Assembly: GCF_000231385.2 (NCBI RefSeq)
Contig: NC_018515.1
Span: 1,430,501 to 1,494,500, forward strand
Length of the DNA stretch: 64,000 nucleotides
From: Desulfosporosinus meridiei DSM 13257
GTDB taxonomy: Bacteria; Bacillota; Desulfitobacteriia; Desulfitobacteriales; Desulfitobacteriaceae
Direction: 5' to 3'
The position numbers and the translations under genes are program-made. The first letter of the stretch is position 1, and every line of letters begins with the position of its first letter. Below are positions 34,701 through 41,594 of the stretch, in pieces. The notes under the pieces were generated by a model. The model saw only the letters and a program-made list of their open reading frames with translations, was not told where the DNA came from and made no database searches.

Positions 34701-34878
34701 TGAAATGAGGAGCGGAATGGCCATCATAATTATCGGGGGTATGATTACTTCGACAGTTCTATCCCCCATTGTTCTGCCGGTAGTTTATACCATGATGGAT
34801 GATGCCCGGCAGTATCTGGCGAAACGAAAGAAGCCAATTCTAACGATCAGAGAGGTAGAAGATTATGAAGCATATTAA
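31771..34878 (+). CDS. RND-family efflux transporter (HAE1/AcrB-like)
   Basis: The 1035-residue protein has the RND plan: N-terminal membrane helix (SVKRPSAVFVLLALFIGIGI), a large external porter domain, six helices at about 330-540, a second porter domain, and the last five helices to about 1015. GILVDDSIVVLENIQRHL in the fourth helix carries the proton-relay acids (DD). The last residues overlap the adaptor gene by 14 bases. Known relatives export drugs, solvents or lipids. Control by the upstream two-component system is inferred. Confidence 0.93.
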   Translation: MSITELSVKRPSAVFVLLALFIGIGIFGYKSLGADLYPSINVPIITVTTVYNGAGAEEIEEDVVKPIEDAVSGISGIDTLKSISKEGIGQTIITFTMETDMNSAFLDVQKAVDGASGKLPEDVNSPILRKIDADAQSVLTLGLTGTIPYYQLQNEAEKIKEDLAKIPGIGQVSLQGAEDKQLAIRLDKTAMDYYRINVNSLLTKLKTENSNLPAGRISLDTSDQAVKVVGQFKDIDEIKNLLIPNSEGGTVRLADIAQIQLEYPDQEQILTLNGTNALGISIQKQSDANVVEAVNNVKAELLKIQAQLPAGVSVTVTTDSTTFINDSLEDVKSSLVEGVITTALVLLLFLRSWQSSLVVLVAIPTSLVSTFFMMYAFDFTLNMMTLMALSLSIGILVDDSIVVLENIQRHLGMGKNPKQAAIQGRREIGMAAIAITLCDVVIFIPVAFMSGMVGQFFKEFGLTVAVASLFSLLVSFTVTPMLASLFLKKKNPEEAGELQPETKKPRRFPPVLDRATELYKKLLIWSLDHRWKVVSLLIAGCILAVSLLPLGFIKTEFTPQSDQSQISIELNLTSGSGLKQTEDKVSLVENQLQTMAEVKDYLTTVGYNSDKSSANIIVKLVDKSERQKSQTEIATEMRQWGNTLPGVQFSVSESQSAGGNGKPVQLVISGEDPAVLKELSYKVEDIVKATPGTADVTNSERTSESEIQVKVDRLAAVQYGVNTPDISTVLRTGLQGSKAGIYRQNGNEYDIVLRFMDNQIKTPADLGAVKVQNSAGEQIALNQVAAIEYAESPLKLSREDRENIVTISANLQNSLLGDVTKLIENQLEGFSLPDGYTIEFGGSQENMAESFSALIQALIVAIVLVYAILIILYESFLTPFIRMLSLPCAIIGAFGLLALSGESLNILSMIGLILLDGLASKNGTLLIDYTQTLMKQGMPLREALIESGTTRLRPILMTSATMIVGMLPSALSSGAGSEMRSGMAIIIIGGMITSTVLSPIVLPVVYTMMDDARQYLAKRKKPILTIREVEDYEAY

Positions 34879-36112
34879 AGGGCTGGGCCTAGGCTTAGGG
34901 GTAGTGATCTCCGGAATAATCTTGGTTGCCTTAATATCCGGTTTCGGAAATAAAGAAGCAGAAGTTGTGCCGTCAATTAAAAATGTCACAACAGTGACAG
35001 CAAGTGAAGCCACCCTGACAACGGAAGTGGAATATGCCAGTATTCTGAAGCCGGTTCAAGAGGTGACCGTTTCCTCCAAAATAGCGGGCAGGGTTGCGAC
35101 AGTTCAGGTTGAGGCCGGTGATAGAGTGGAAAAAGGTCAGGTGCTGTTCACCTTAGACTCGGGGGACTTACAAGCTCAGCTTCAGCAGCAGCAGGCCAAT
35201 CTGGAGGTAAGCGAGGCCAATCTGGCCAAGACCGCAGGCTCCGCTTATGATCAGCAAGTCCTGCAAGCCGAGCAAACCGTGCAAAATAAACAAATCACTT
35301 ATGAGGATGCCAAGAAAAAATATGATCTGAATCAACAATTGTATGCTAGCGGAGTCATCGCCAAACTGACTCTGGATGACTTCCAAAAACAATACGCCAG
35401 TGCAGAGGTTGATTTAAAAACAGCCCAGGATAATCTGAAACTCCTCAAAGAAAAATCCGGGCCGGATTCGGTCAGCGTGGCTTCAGCCCAAGTAAAGCAA
35501 GCTGCCGCCGGAGTGAATTATGCTTCTGAGCAGCTAAAAAATACGGTGATTACCGCACCCATTTCAGGAGTAGTCTCCGGGCGGAATGTAGATGAAGGGG
35601 AGATCATCTCCGGTTCCACCGCTGCTTTGACAATCATTGATACAGATACCATGATGGCCGAAATCAGTGTACCGGATAAAGTGGTGGCTAAGATTGAAAA
35701 AGGAGAAATTATTTCTCTGAAAATGAATGCTCTGGGAAACAAGCTGGTAGAGGGAGTGGTCGACTATATAAGCCCTAATGCGGACAGCAAGTCCAAGGCT
35801 TATACGATCAAGATTCTGCTCAATACTACGGATGACTTAAAATCAGGTATGTTTGCCAGAGTTATCTTGCCTGAAGCCGTAAAAGAAAATGTCCTGACCG
35901 TACCTAATGAGGCCATTAAAATTGAAAACAGTGGGTCAGTTGTTTATCTGGTTGCAGAGGGTAGTGTGAAAAAAGTCCAAGTGACCACCGGGCTGGCTAA
36001 TGACAGGTTTACGGAGATTATCGATGGCTTGAAAGCCGGTGATGAGGTCATTACTGAAGGACAGATTTTTCTCAATGAAGGGGAGAAGGTTAATGTGGTG
36101 AGTGGTCAGTAG
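34865..36112 (+). CDS. RND efflux periplasmic adaptor (HlyD-like)
   Basis: The 415-residue protein has an N-terminal membrane anchor (6-27), a split lipoyl half (VSSKIAGRVATVQVEAGDRV and APISGVVSGRNVDEGEIIS), a long alpha-helical hairpin between them rich in A and Q, and beta-barrel and membrane-proximal domains (TVPNEAIKIENSGSVVYLV). It links the RND pump to the envelope. No outer-membrane channel (TolC-like) gene follows, in line with a cell that lacks a normal outer membrane. Confidence 0.92.
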   Translation: MKHIKGLGLGLGVVISGIILVALISGFGNKEAEVVPSIKNVTTVTASEATLTTEVEYASILKPVQEVTVSSKIAGRVATVQVEAGDRVEKGQVLFTLDSGDLQAQLQQQQANLEVSEANLAKTAGSAYDQQVLQAEQTVQNKQITYEDAKKKYDLNQQLYASGVIAKLTLDDFQKQYASAEVDLKTAQDNLKLLKEKSGPDSVSVASAQVKQAAAGVNYASEQLKNTVITAPISGVVSGRNVDEGEIISGSTAALTIIDTDTMMAEISVPDKVVAKIEKGEIISLKMNALGNKLVEGVVDYISPNADSKSKAYTIKILLNTTDDLKSGMFARVILPEAVKENVLTVPNEAIKIENSGSVVYLVAEGSVKKVQVTTGLANDRFTEIIDGLKAGDEVITEGQIFLNEGEKVNVVSGQ

Positions 36113-36170
36113 GGGTTGAGCGGGGGTTGGAGTGGTATGGGAATAAGAAATCAAAAAGGTGGGAGGACTG

Positions 36171-36401
36171 TCGGAGCATCCTGGAATTGGTGTGCCGCTA
36201 TCTTCTGTAGGAGATATTCAGACTGACTATCGGTTTCTTGTCTGTGCAAATCACCTTATATTTTACAGGTGCGAAGATGGAGTTGTTTTCGTGTCGAGGA
36301 TCTTGTACTTCCGGCGGGATTGTATGCGGATACTGTTCAATGATTTACAGAAGAGTGAAAAATTGAATACATTGGGGCGACATTTTTTGTTGGTAATGTA
36401 A
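36171..36401 (+). pseudogene. RelE/ParE-type toxin remnant
   Basis: The frame reads HPGIGVPLS, then TDYRFLVCANHLIFYRCEDG and VVFVSRILYFRRDCMRILFN, which is the second half of a ParE/RelE toxin with its DYR...LIFYR and RRDYMRILF strands. The N-terminal helices are gone, and the frame runs on past the normal end. No antitoxin is left upstream. Confidence 0.65.
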
Positions 36402-36507
36402 TTTTTTGGAGTGAATTTGTTTTGGGCTTACAGGCAAAGGTGCATGAATATTTATTGTAAAGTTTTTTCTATCATTGTAGAATGATGGTAGAGAGGAGAT
36501 GTTTAAT

Positions 36508-36735
36508 TTGACAAAAAGTAAAAACAATCAAAATGATAAAATGAAGAGACGGACAAACACAGAAATAATGTTGTTTAGTCTCGTTGCAAGTAAACCTAAT
36601 TTTGGAAAAACATATCAGCCTAATATGAACACTTCACCTGTAAGTTGTTCAACAATACAAACCGATAATGCTACCGCTACAACATGTGCATCAACTACAA
36701 ACACCGAACAAGAAAATGGTGATGGAGGTGATTAA
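36508..36735 (+). CDS. small Thr/Asn-rich protein, unknown function
   Basis: I prefer the TTG at 36508 because GAGAGGAG then has good spacing; the ATG at 36499 is too close. The 75-residue product is basic at the start (KSKNNQNDKMKRRTNTE) and rich in T, S and N later (STIQTDNATATTCASTTNTE), ending in acidic residues. It has no membrane segment. It lies six bases before a membrane protein and is probably cotranscribed with it. Family unknown. Confidence 0.55.
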   Translation: MTKSKNNQNDKMKRRTNTEIMLFSLVASKPNFGKTYQPNMNTSPVSCSTIQTDNATATTCASTTNTEQENGDGGD

Positions 36736-36741
36736 TGTTAA

Positions 36742-37359
36742 ATGGGCGATATTGTTAAAGAGCTAATTAATGGCTTGCCACAAATTGTACAATTCTTCGT
36801 TCCAGGTGCGATTTTCTTATCTGTTTTTTATTTTATTACATATACAAAAGTAAAACAGGATGACTCGAAATACTTTATTTTTAAAAGCATAATAGCAAGC
36901 TACATAATATTTAGTACTACGAATTTCCTTTCTCAACTAATCTTTAATATATTCAAAATACATATATTGGGGAGTTTTTACCAATTAGTTAGTGCTATTA
37001 TCATAGGCTATTTAGTAGCAAAATTTTATGAAAGTGTATTGTTTGATAAAATATTGAAGTTCTTAAAAATAGCTAGGAATATTCAGTCTGATTTTTGGAA
37101 GGATGTTGTTGATTATAAAAATGGAACATACATAAAAGTATTCCCAAAGAATGATGATAAGGTATATTATGGATATGTATTCAAGGTGGAAGAATCAGAA
37201 GGAAGTAGATATATATTGTTAAAAGACTGTGATATTTTTGATAATGGAAATAAACTAAATAATGGTAACAGTGAAGAAGCAGGAGTGATATTTAATACAA
37301 GTGATCTTAGTAAAATTGAAATTGAATATTCACCTAATAGCTATAAGAAGAGCCGATAA
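36742..37359 (+). CDS. DUF6338-like membrane protein
   Basis: The 205-residue protein has membrane segments at about 13-33, 46-68 and 75-95. A soluble domain follows with beta-strand pattern (GTYIKVFPKNDDKVYYGYVF, then SRYILLKDCDIF). This layout resembles DUF6338 proteins, whose soluble part is small and SH3-like, but the match is by eye. It forms a pair with the small protein upstream and ends in a strong terminator. The pair lies one kilobase from the DUF262-HEPN module, so it may be part of the same accessory island. Confidence 0.55.
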   Translation: MGDIVKELINGLPQIVQFFVPGAIFLSVFYFITYTKVKQDDSKYFIFKSIIASYIIFSTTNFLSQLIFNIFKIHILGSFYQLVSAIIIGYLVAKFYESVLFDKILKFLKIARNIQSDFWKDVVDYKNGTYIKVFPKNDDKVYYGYVFKVEESEGSRYILLKDCDIFDNGNKLNNGNSEEAGVIFNTSDLSKIEIEYSPNSYKKSR

Positions 37360-37374
37360 AAAGGCTCTTTTTCC
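37347..37374 (+). terminator. terminator after the DUF6338-like gene
   Basis: AAGAGCC at 37348-37354 pairs with GGCTCTT at 37363-37369, followed by TTTCC. It overlaps the gene's stop codon. Confidence 0.8.
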
Positions 37375-37433
37375 TTTGAGGAGGTGAGATGAATATGGGT
37401 ACAAAAGTAAAAATAATACGAAGTGACTGACCA

Positions 37434-37545
37434 ATGTATTTCCACGTTTGTCTGAGATTCGAGACTGGTGCATGAAAGGCAAAATCAATGAAGAGATGTG
37501 TGTGCTTTTAAGCATAAGTCCTGACAGTTGGCACACATATATGTA
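37434..37545 (+). pseudogene. helix-turn-helix scrap, phage terminase-like
   Basis: One frame reads LTNVFPRLSEIRDWCMKGKI then NEEMCVLLSISPDSWHTYM. It resembles the N-terminal HTH of phage small terminase or related proteins (R..I..W...G..D...A..LGIS..T). It lacks a proper start and stop. Confidence 0.35.
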
Positions 37546-37546
37546 C

Positions 37547-37652
37547 TCCGGCGGAACGTCTAACAGGCTGTCATATATTGTCGTTCCGCGCAGGTTCCAG
37601 GTGCCTATGCGAAACGACAATATATGACAACGCTCAAGCATGTTTCGCCGAA
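37547..37652. repeat. hairpin element, intact copy
   Basis: About 105 bases contain GTCATATATTGTCGTT (37570-37585) and its exact inverse AACGACAATATATGAC (37613-37628), with a 27-base loop holding GCAGGTTCCAGGTGCC. The same element, at about 95% identity, flanks the IS256-like insertion at 41550-41594 and 43138-43204. It has no coding capacity. Between 37653 and 38073 I see only two further hairpins (37680-37713 and 37935-37958, each followed by T residues). Confidence 0.75.
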
Positions 37653-38073
37653 TAGGGATAATATTATAGGCTGTTTGATGTTCCCTTGGACTAGTAATCC
37701 AAGGGAACTTTTGTATAGGGGGGGCGCACTATTACGCGTATATAAACAAATGCGCATAAATAACATATTATTAAAAATTAGGCAAAACGACCCTCCTACG
37801 AATTAAATTGCTTCGGTTCTCACATTGAGACCGTGGCAGTGCTATATCGGGGTTGAGTGGAAGACTTGGTATAGGCGGGTTTGAGGAGTGCATGTTCGTT
37901 TCGGAGTGACTGAGTGTTTGGGGGAATATACTGGGCCCAATCGCAAGGGCATTTTTTGTTGGATTATCTTTTTATCGCGGGAGGAATTTTTGGAAAGGTG
38001 TGGAAAGTGTTAGGAGTGAATTATTCAATGATTTTCAAAACTACTAACACGGATTCAGTTTAATTCGAGAGAA

Positions 38074-38207
38074 AAGTTAATACAAGAAATTTAACTAATT
38101 ACATTCCTCCAGGCGAATATCAAAAAGAAAATGATCCTCGAGCACTGTTCAGAGGCGTTGGTGTAAGGGCCAATAAACGGACAAATCGTAAAAGGATTCG
38201 TTTTTAA
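38074..38207 (+). pseudogene. protein C-terminal remnant
   Basis: The frame reads NLTNYIPPGEYQKENDPRAL, then FRGVGVRANKRTNRKRIRF and a stop. It looks like a genuine protein end, basic and without any start nearby. I do not recognise it. Confidence 0.35.
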
Positions 38208-38376
38208 TGGATTTTGGAGAATGGCTCTGCTAAAATAGGAGGCAAGCTGAACACTTGACCTTTTTGTGAGTGGTTGTTTAGTAATAATTTTTTTTGCTAG
38301 AATAAAAGGTTGTTGTTTGTTTATCATGTATGATCGCTATACCCGTTAAAGTCGAAACTATGAGGAGTGTAAAATA

Positions 38377-39555
38377 ATGGATCAAGTATTAGCAGACAAA
38401 ACTGAGCAATTGGAAAAGGAAGTTTCTGATGAACGAGCTCGACTCTCAAGTGATAGAATGGATATTTCTTTTGGGGAATTGATTAACTTATATCGTAATA
38501 AAGAATTGATAATACGACCAGAGTATCAAAGACTATTTAGATGGTCTTCAATACAGAAAACAGCCTTGATTGAATCAATTCTAGTATCTATACCTATTCC
38601 ACCAATTTTTGTTGCAGAAGATGAAGATGGTGTGTGGGAATTAGTCGACGGCTTACAAAGAGTTGCGACTTTTATAAGTTTTTTTGGAGAATTAGATGCT
38701 GATGTTTCGAAATTGTCATATCAACTTTTAGATAATGAAGACGGCGGTGATGATTCGGAAGATATTGATAGTACGGATGATGAAAAACAGGTTGCCATAG
38801 GTAATAAATGGAGATTAGAAGCTGGAGGATTAATTAAGAACCTAGAAGGATTCGATATTGACACTCTTCCCAGTAAGTATAAGATAAATTTAAAAAGAGC
38901 TGTATGTAGAGTTGAAATACTAAGAGGCCAAAGTAATACAGCAATGAAGTATGAGTTATTTAAGAGATTAAATTCAGGTGGTTCAAAATTGACACCACAA
39001 GAAATTCGTAATGCTATTTATAGAGGTATAAATCCAAAAATCAATGAGTTAATCTTGGAATTAAGCCAAAATGAGATATTCCAAAAGTTAACTGCCCTAA
39101 GTAAACAAAAGAAGCAAGAACTTTATGAACAAGAGCTGGTTTTAAGAATTATCGCTTTTCTAAATAGGCTTGATAAAATAAATGACAATACTGAAAATTT
39201 CTTAAACTCTTTTATGGAAGAAGCCGTGAAGGATGACGAATTTAATTCAGAATATTACAGAGTAATATTCAATGATGTTATAAATATGATAAATGAAATC
39301 AATGATGAAAAAGTCTTTAGAAATTCAAGCAATTTGTTTGTTCCTGCTTATTTTGAAGGTATATTAATTGGCTTAGCTCACAATATAGATTTCTATAGAA
39401 ATAACATTGAATTGCTGAAATCAAAAATACTTGAACTTAAAAGTGACATTAATTTTAAAAGATTCTCTGGTTCGGCTTCAAATAGTAAAAGTAGAATAAG
39501 GACACGGCTTAATAGAGCAAATGAAATATTTGCTTCAGTAAGCGAAGAAGGATAA
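38377..39555 (+). CDS. DUF262 (GmrS/ParB-like) protein of a two-gene defence-like module
   Basis: GAGGAGTG precedes the ATG. The 392-residue protein starts with a DUF262 domain: IRPEYQRLFRWSSIQKTALI (47-66), ESILVSIPIPPIF, and the catalytic-type DGLQR (91-95), a form of the DGQQR motif of ParB/DndB/GmrS NTPases-nucleases. FKRLNSGGSKLTPQEIRNAI (195-214) is the second conserved block. An acidic insert (about 118-136) and a helical C-terminus follow. DUF262 proteins act in phage defence (GmrSD, BrxU and others). The next gene, six bases on, is a HEPN protein, so the two form an operon. AT-rich compared with its flanks. Confidence 0.82.
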   Translation: MDQVLADKTEQLEKEVSDERARLSSDRMDISFGELINLYRNKELIIRPEYQRLFRWSSIQKTALIESILVSIPIPPIFVAEDEDGVWELVDGLQRVATFISFFGELDADVSKLSYQLLDNEDGGDDSEDIDSTDDEKQVAIGNKWRLEAGGLIKNLEGFDIDTLPSKYKINLKRAVCRVEILRGQSNTAMKYELFKRLNSGGSKLTPQEIRNAIYRGINPKINELILELSQNEIFQKLTALSKQKKQELYEQELVLRIIAFLNRLDKINDNTENFLNSFMEEAVKDDEFNSEYYRVIFNDVINMINEINDEKVFRNSSNLFVPAYFEGILIGLAHNIDFYRNNIELLKSKILELKSDINFKRFSGSASNSKSRIRTRLNRANEIFASVSEEG

Positions 39556-39561
39556 TTATTT

Positions 39562-40257
39562 ATGGAAGATTTTGAGAATAAGCTCTTATTTATGATAGAA
39601 GAAAGACAAAGAGTTCTTTTTGAAATAGAAAGAGTATTATTTACTAAGAGATATCATCTTTCACAAAAACATTTAGATATTTTTATGGTTCAGTCAATTA
39701 CAATGATTTATTCAATTTGGGAAGGTTATATTCAACAATCTTTTCGAATGTATATAAATTTCTTAAACTCATTGAATATTAACTTCAAAGATTATAGTGA
39801 TGATATTGTGACTTTTCATATGGAAAATACTTTTAAGCAACTTAATGATTATCCCAAAAAAAATAGTAGAAAAATTTATTATTATACAAAGCTAGAAGAA
39901 CATTTTTCCCAGCAGCGTCACGAGTTGTATTCTTCTGTAAATACTGATAGTAATGTAAGCTTTGATACCCTAAACAGAATATTATGCACCTTTTCCTTAG
40001 AACCATTTACCGCATATTGGGAAAACTATATTCACCCCAGTCCTAATTTAGAAGAAACTTTAAGGACTTTTCTAAGATACAGAAACGGAGTTGCCCATGG
40101 TGGAGATATCTCTTCTGAAGAGAAAGTTACTAAAGAAGTATTTGAAAAATATAAAAACCTCGTGATTGATCTAATGTATGGTGTGCATTCAAAGATGATG
40201 AAAGGCATTAGTGAAAAAACTTATTTAAACAACAGGAATATAAATAATCCTGCATAA
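39562..40257 (+). CDS. HEPN-domain protein (MAE_28990/MAE_18760-like), putative RNase
   Basis: The 231-residue, mostly helical protein carries RYRNGVAHGG: R174, N175, A178 and H179 make the RX4H catalytic motif of HEPN ribonucleases. Near the N-terminus SIWEGYIQ (W53, E54) matches the first conserved helix of the MAE_28990/MAE_18760 HEPN group, which is known to be coupled to DUF262 genes. It probably is the toxic effector RNase, with the DUF262 protein as sensor or control. This role is inferred. A GAAGGA site lies before the ATG, six bases after the DUF262 stop. Confidence 0.78.
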   Translation: MEDFENKLLFMIEERQRVLFEIERVLFTKRYHLSQKHLDIFMVQSITMIYSIWEGYIQQSFRMYINFLNSLNINFKDYSDDIVTFHMENTFKQLNDYPKKNSRKIYYYTKLEEHFSQQRHELYSSVNTDSNVSFDTLNRILCTFSLEPFTAYWENYIHPSPNLEETLRTFLRYRNGVAHGGDISSEEKVTKEVFEKYKNLVIDLMYGVHSKMMKGISEKTYLNNRNINNPA

Positions 40258-40535
40258 ATAATTCATCAATTGGAATTGGTATAGGGGGAAAGAAGGTTAC
40301 TATTGAGGTTGGAATGGAACAAGTAGAGTTGAATAATCCACTTAGATTAAAGATATGAAAGTGGCATCTGATAACCCGTTGCCACAATCTCGTCAAATTC
40401 ATCCAGCTTTTTCTGATGATGGGGTGGTATAAACTTCTATGCATCGTCTTTGTCATTTTTTCCCGCTACACTTTCTCCCATACCTTGCAATCCCCGGCAA
40501 AAAAGCTATAATTAGAAATAGGTGGAAATTGAAAA

Positions 40536-40621
40536 GTCGCCGTGACCTGAAAGTGTTACCAGCACTTCCAGGCACGAGCAGGTGAGTTGGCACCTACACG
40601 TAACAGACTGTCCACGACGAC
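40536..40621. other. structured intergenic element, three-way junction
   Basis: GTCGCCGTG (40536-40544) pairs with CACGACGAC (40613-40621) with one mismatch. Inside are a hairpin CCTG-AAGTG/CACTT-CAGG (40546-40572) and another AGGTG/CACCT (40580-40595). An ATTTTTATT tract follows. The 3' part (ACGTAACAGACTGTC) resembles the start of the 37547 hairpin element (ACGTCTAACAGGCTGTC). No gene is supported between 40258 and 40535; a frame at 40264-40347 reads IGIGGKKVTIEVGMEQVELN and is probably a remnant. Confidence 0.5.
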
Positions 40622-40872
40622 ATTTTTATTATACAATGCTGCCCGTTTATGCACAAGCAAGGTGCTTGTACTGCAGGTGAAGTGAGTGTAATGGGGACGT
40701 CGGTAGGGAGCAGACTGTGCGGCTTCACGCAGCAGGAGATTCAGCCTATTCCTGACCCAGGCAGCAAGGAACTGTTCGCGTATCGGTTATGCGGACTGCT
40801 TTTCTGTTCACAGTCGGTTTGCTTCCGGTTGATGGGGGTTAGGTGTTTGGGATTCAGCAAATAACGAAGCTT

Positions 40873-40913
40873 AGCGCATGTGTAGGGTGAAAAAAACCTC
40901 GCATGCGCTTTTT
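40873..40913 (+). terminator. intrinsic terminator
   Basis: AGCGCATG (40873-40880) pairs with CATGCGCT (40902-40909), with an inner AGG/CCT stem, followed by TTTTT. It ends whatever is transcribed from the region 40.6-40.9 kb, where I support no gene. Confidence 0.75.
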
Positions 40914-40918
40914 GATTT

Positions 40919-40985
40919 CCCCTATAAAAGCAAGACGGCAGGATCGGGTAATGACTTGGAGCTTTGCCGTTGCTTGAAATAGGGG
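40919..40985 (+). promoter_or_regulatory. structured leader before a small ORF
   Basis: CCCCTAT (40919-40925) pairs with ATAGGGG (40979-40985). Nested inside, AGCAA and CGGC (40929-40939) pair with GCCG and TTGCT. The outer 3' strand is part of the AGGGGGG that serves as ribosome site for the ORF at 40998, so the fold could mask translation. Pairing is seen; a regulatory role is inferred. Confidence 0.5.
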
Positions 40986-40997
40986 GGATAAATTAGG

Positions 40998-41165
40998 ATG
41001 CCTGATTTTAAAACTATGTATTTTCAGCTTGCGGCTAGAGTCGCAGATGCCCTGGATATCCTTTTAAAAGCACAGCGGGATGGAGAAGGGGAATTCATGG
41101 ATGAAGAGCCGTCTCCTGGGCTCAAAGTCATTGCCATTAAAGATGAAAGCAGTGATTCTGAATAG
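40998..41165 (+). CDS. small acidic protein, 55 residues
   Basis: The frame MPDFKTMYFQLAARVADALD, then ILLKAQRDGEGEFMDEEPSP and an acidic tail, has a helix with heptad pattern and then a disordered end. AGGGGGGAT lies 11 bases before the ATG. Its codon use and clean start argue that it is real. I cannot name the family. It sits downstream of a structured leader and upstream of a nuclease-gene fragment. Confidence 0.6.
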   Translation: MPDFKTMYFQLAARVADALDILLKAQRDGEGEFMDEEPSPGLKVIAIKDESSDSE

Positions 41166-41174
41166 GGAAATTCA

Positions 41175-41495
41175 AAGATATTGGAGGAGATTGCAATGCA
41201 AGACCCAGTGTTGAATCAAGCGATGGACAAATGGGAAAAGTCAAGCGATGATCCAAAGATACGCGAAGAATATTATGATAGGCGCAAGGCGATCCTGGAT
41301 GAAATGGCTGCGGTTAGAGAAGCTGAACTGAGGTTACGAGAGGCAATAAGGCAAAGTGAAAAAGAAGGCAGAGAAGAAGGTAGAGAAGAAGAAAAAAAGA
41401 AAGTAACAAAAAAACTTCTTGAGAAGGGTATGGATTTTAAGTCAATCTCCGACATTACAGGTATGTCCGAAGAGGAGATAAAGAATTTAAGATGA
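41175..41495 (+). pseudogene. Rpn-family nuclease, C-terminal half
   Basis: The frame from ATG 41196 encodes MQDPVLNQAMDKWEKSSDDP, an EGREEGREEEKKK run, and SISDITGMSEEEIKNLR, the normal end of Rpn/YhgA-like proteins. The nuclease core is missing; the first line continues open upstream only to 41175. An AGAGC/GCTCT terminator follows at 41521-41549. Two other fragments of the same gene lie at 47213-47345 and 51388-51442. Confidence 0.7.
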
Positions 41496-41594
41496 CACCA
41501 ATCCATGACAGTTTAGACCGAAGAGCGCTCAATTAAGGGTGCTCTTTTTCTACTCAGCGGAACGTCTAACAGGCTGTCATATATTGTCGCTCCG

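Noticed and set aside
40649-40864. 71-codon frame MHKQGACTAGEV
   Set aside because: The residue mix is Cys- and Arg-rich without pattern, no ribosome site fits well, and it lies in a structured non-coding stretch.
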